DNA of 64,000 nt from Nostoc sp. CENA543 (lineage in GTDB: Bacteria; Cyanobacteriota; Cyanobacteriia; Cyanobacteriales; Nostocaceae), in the NCBI RefSeq assembly GCF_002896875.1, contig NZ_CP023278.1, forward strand, positions 1,178,001 to 1,242,000, in the 5' to 3' direction. The notes under the pieces are model-generated. The model made no database searches. It was not told the origin of the DNA and saw nothing but the letters and a program-made list of their open reading frames with translations. Every line of letters starts with the position of its first letter. The stretch's first letter is position 1. The translations under genes were made by a program, and so were the position numbers. This document shows positions 63,720 to 64,000 of the stretch, piece by piece.

Positions 63720-64000
63720 ATGCCCAATTCCCTAAAAACAGTGTCTGAACAAATTTTTACTGATGTCCCACAAGTTGAATTATTACAATGGCTAGCGCGG
63801 GGTTCGCTTAAGCAAAATTTACCGCGTGCATTGCGTTTGTGGGTGTGGTTGCGCTCTCTGTACGGTGATTCTCAAGACCGTATTCTTTTAGATGATGGTT
63901 TTTCTTTGGCTCAGTGGCGTGATACTTTTTTTACTCTTACCCATCCAAAAGGGGAAACTGTGCCGCCACTGCATAACCGTAGCTGTCCCTGTGCTAAAAC
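63720..64000 (+). CDS. Probable TIGR03985-type CRISPR-associated protein, N-terminal part (partial)
   Basis: 93 codons to the window edge, no stop. The sequence includes SEQIFTDVPQVELLQWLARG and NLPRALRLWVWLRSLYGDSQ, then GFSLAQWRDTFF and HNRSCPCAK. From memory this resembles the TIGR03985 family, WYL-domain proteins found in cyanobacterial type III CRISPR loci and probably regulators. The WYL domain itself would lie beyond the edge. The ATG at 63720 sits in repeat-like sequence (ATGCCCAATTC twice), so the true start may be the GTG at 63741. Divergent from the csm operon. Confidence 0.55.
   Translation, partial: MPNSLKTVSEQIFTDVPQVELLQWLARGSLKQNLPRALRLWVWLRSLYGDSQDRILLDDGFSLAQWRDTFFTLTHPKGETVPPLHNRSCPCAK

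Overview
The window is chromosome-like DNA from a filamentous, heterocyst-forming type of cyanobacterium (Nostoc/Anabaena/Trichormus group). This rests on the dense scatter of the HIP1 octamer GCGATCGC, on several families of heptanucleotide short tandem repeats (STRR-like) and palindromic intergenic repeats, and on the gene content: CPD photolyase, a knotless phytochrome-like kinase, a giant Ser/Thr-His kinase, a CyRepA1-like replication protein, a LabA-like NYN protein and a DUF4278 protein. No rRNA or tRNA gene was seen.

Layout. 1-4.0 kb is the tail of an exopolysaccharide/exosortase-type cluster (exosortase-associated protein, Wza-like exporter, Wzc-like co-polymerase/kinase). 4.1-15.2 kb carries a rhomboid protease, a CyRepA1-like primase/helicase, a penicillin-acylase-family hydrolase (possible acyl-homoserine-lactone acylase), a small lipoprotein, a small tyrosine phosphatase and a secreted haemagglutinin-type exoprotein. 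15.5-29.1 kb has a 1335-residue polytopic membrane protein, two methyltransferases (one with a frame break in a poly-A tract), a hydroxylase-like His-box protein, photolyase, a cupin dioxygenase, an LD-carboxypeptidase, a sugar-type binding lipoprotein and a glycosyltransferase. 30.1-42.8 kb is dominated by two large sensor kinases. 42.8-44.1 kb is a 1.3 kb gene-free interval holding two tandem copies of a roughly 280-nt strongly structured element, the best candidate here for an undescribed RNA. 44-51 kb contains hypothetical membrane/secreted proteins, a two-component pair and a LabA-like protein.

52.7-64 kb is a defence region. A VapBC-type toxin-antitoxin pair sits between two arrays of 41-bp HIP1-bearing repeats. 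Next comes a complete type III-A (Csm) effector operon on the minus strand, transcribed csx3 > csx3-AAA fusion > cas10 > csm2 > csm3 > csm4 > csm5 > cas6 > CARF-HEPN nuclease. Cas10 keeps the GGDD cyclase motif but shows no HD nuclease motif, so immunity probably relies on Csm3 RNA cutting and cyclic-oligoadenylate (cOA) signalling to the CARF-HEPN RNase. Csx3 is a cOA-degrading family. The second gene fuses a Csx3-like domain that lost both His residues of the AHKxAH motif to a P-loop NTPase, suggesting a sensor rather than a nuclease. There is no cas1/cas2 and no CRISPR array in the window; a divergent gene at the right edge looks like a TIGR03985-type CRISPR-associated protein.

Repeats shape many gene ends: four genes end in Ser-Gln-stop written by the same heptamer repeat, a 100-bp MITE sits inside a larger repeat whose empty version is also present here, and a palindromic repeat is read through in frame in the big membrane protein.
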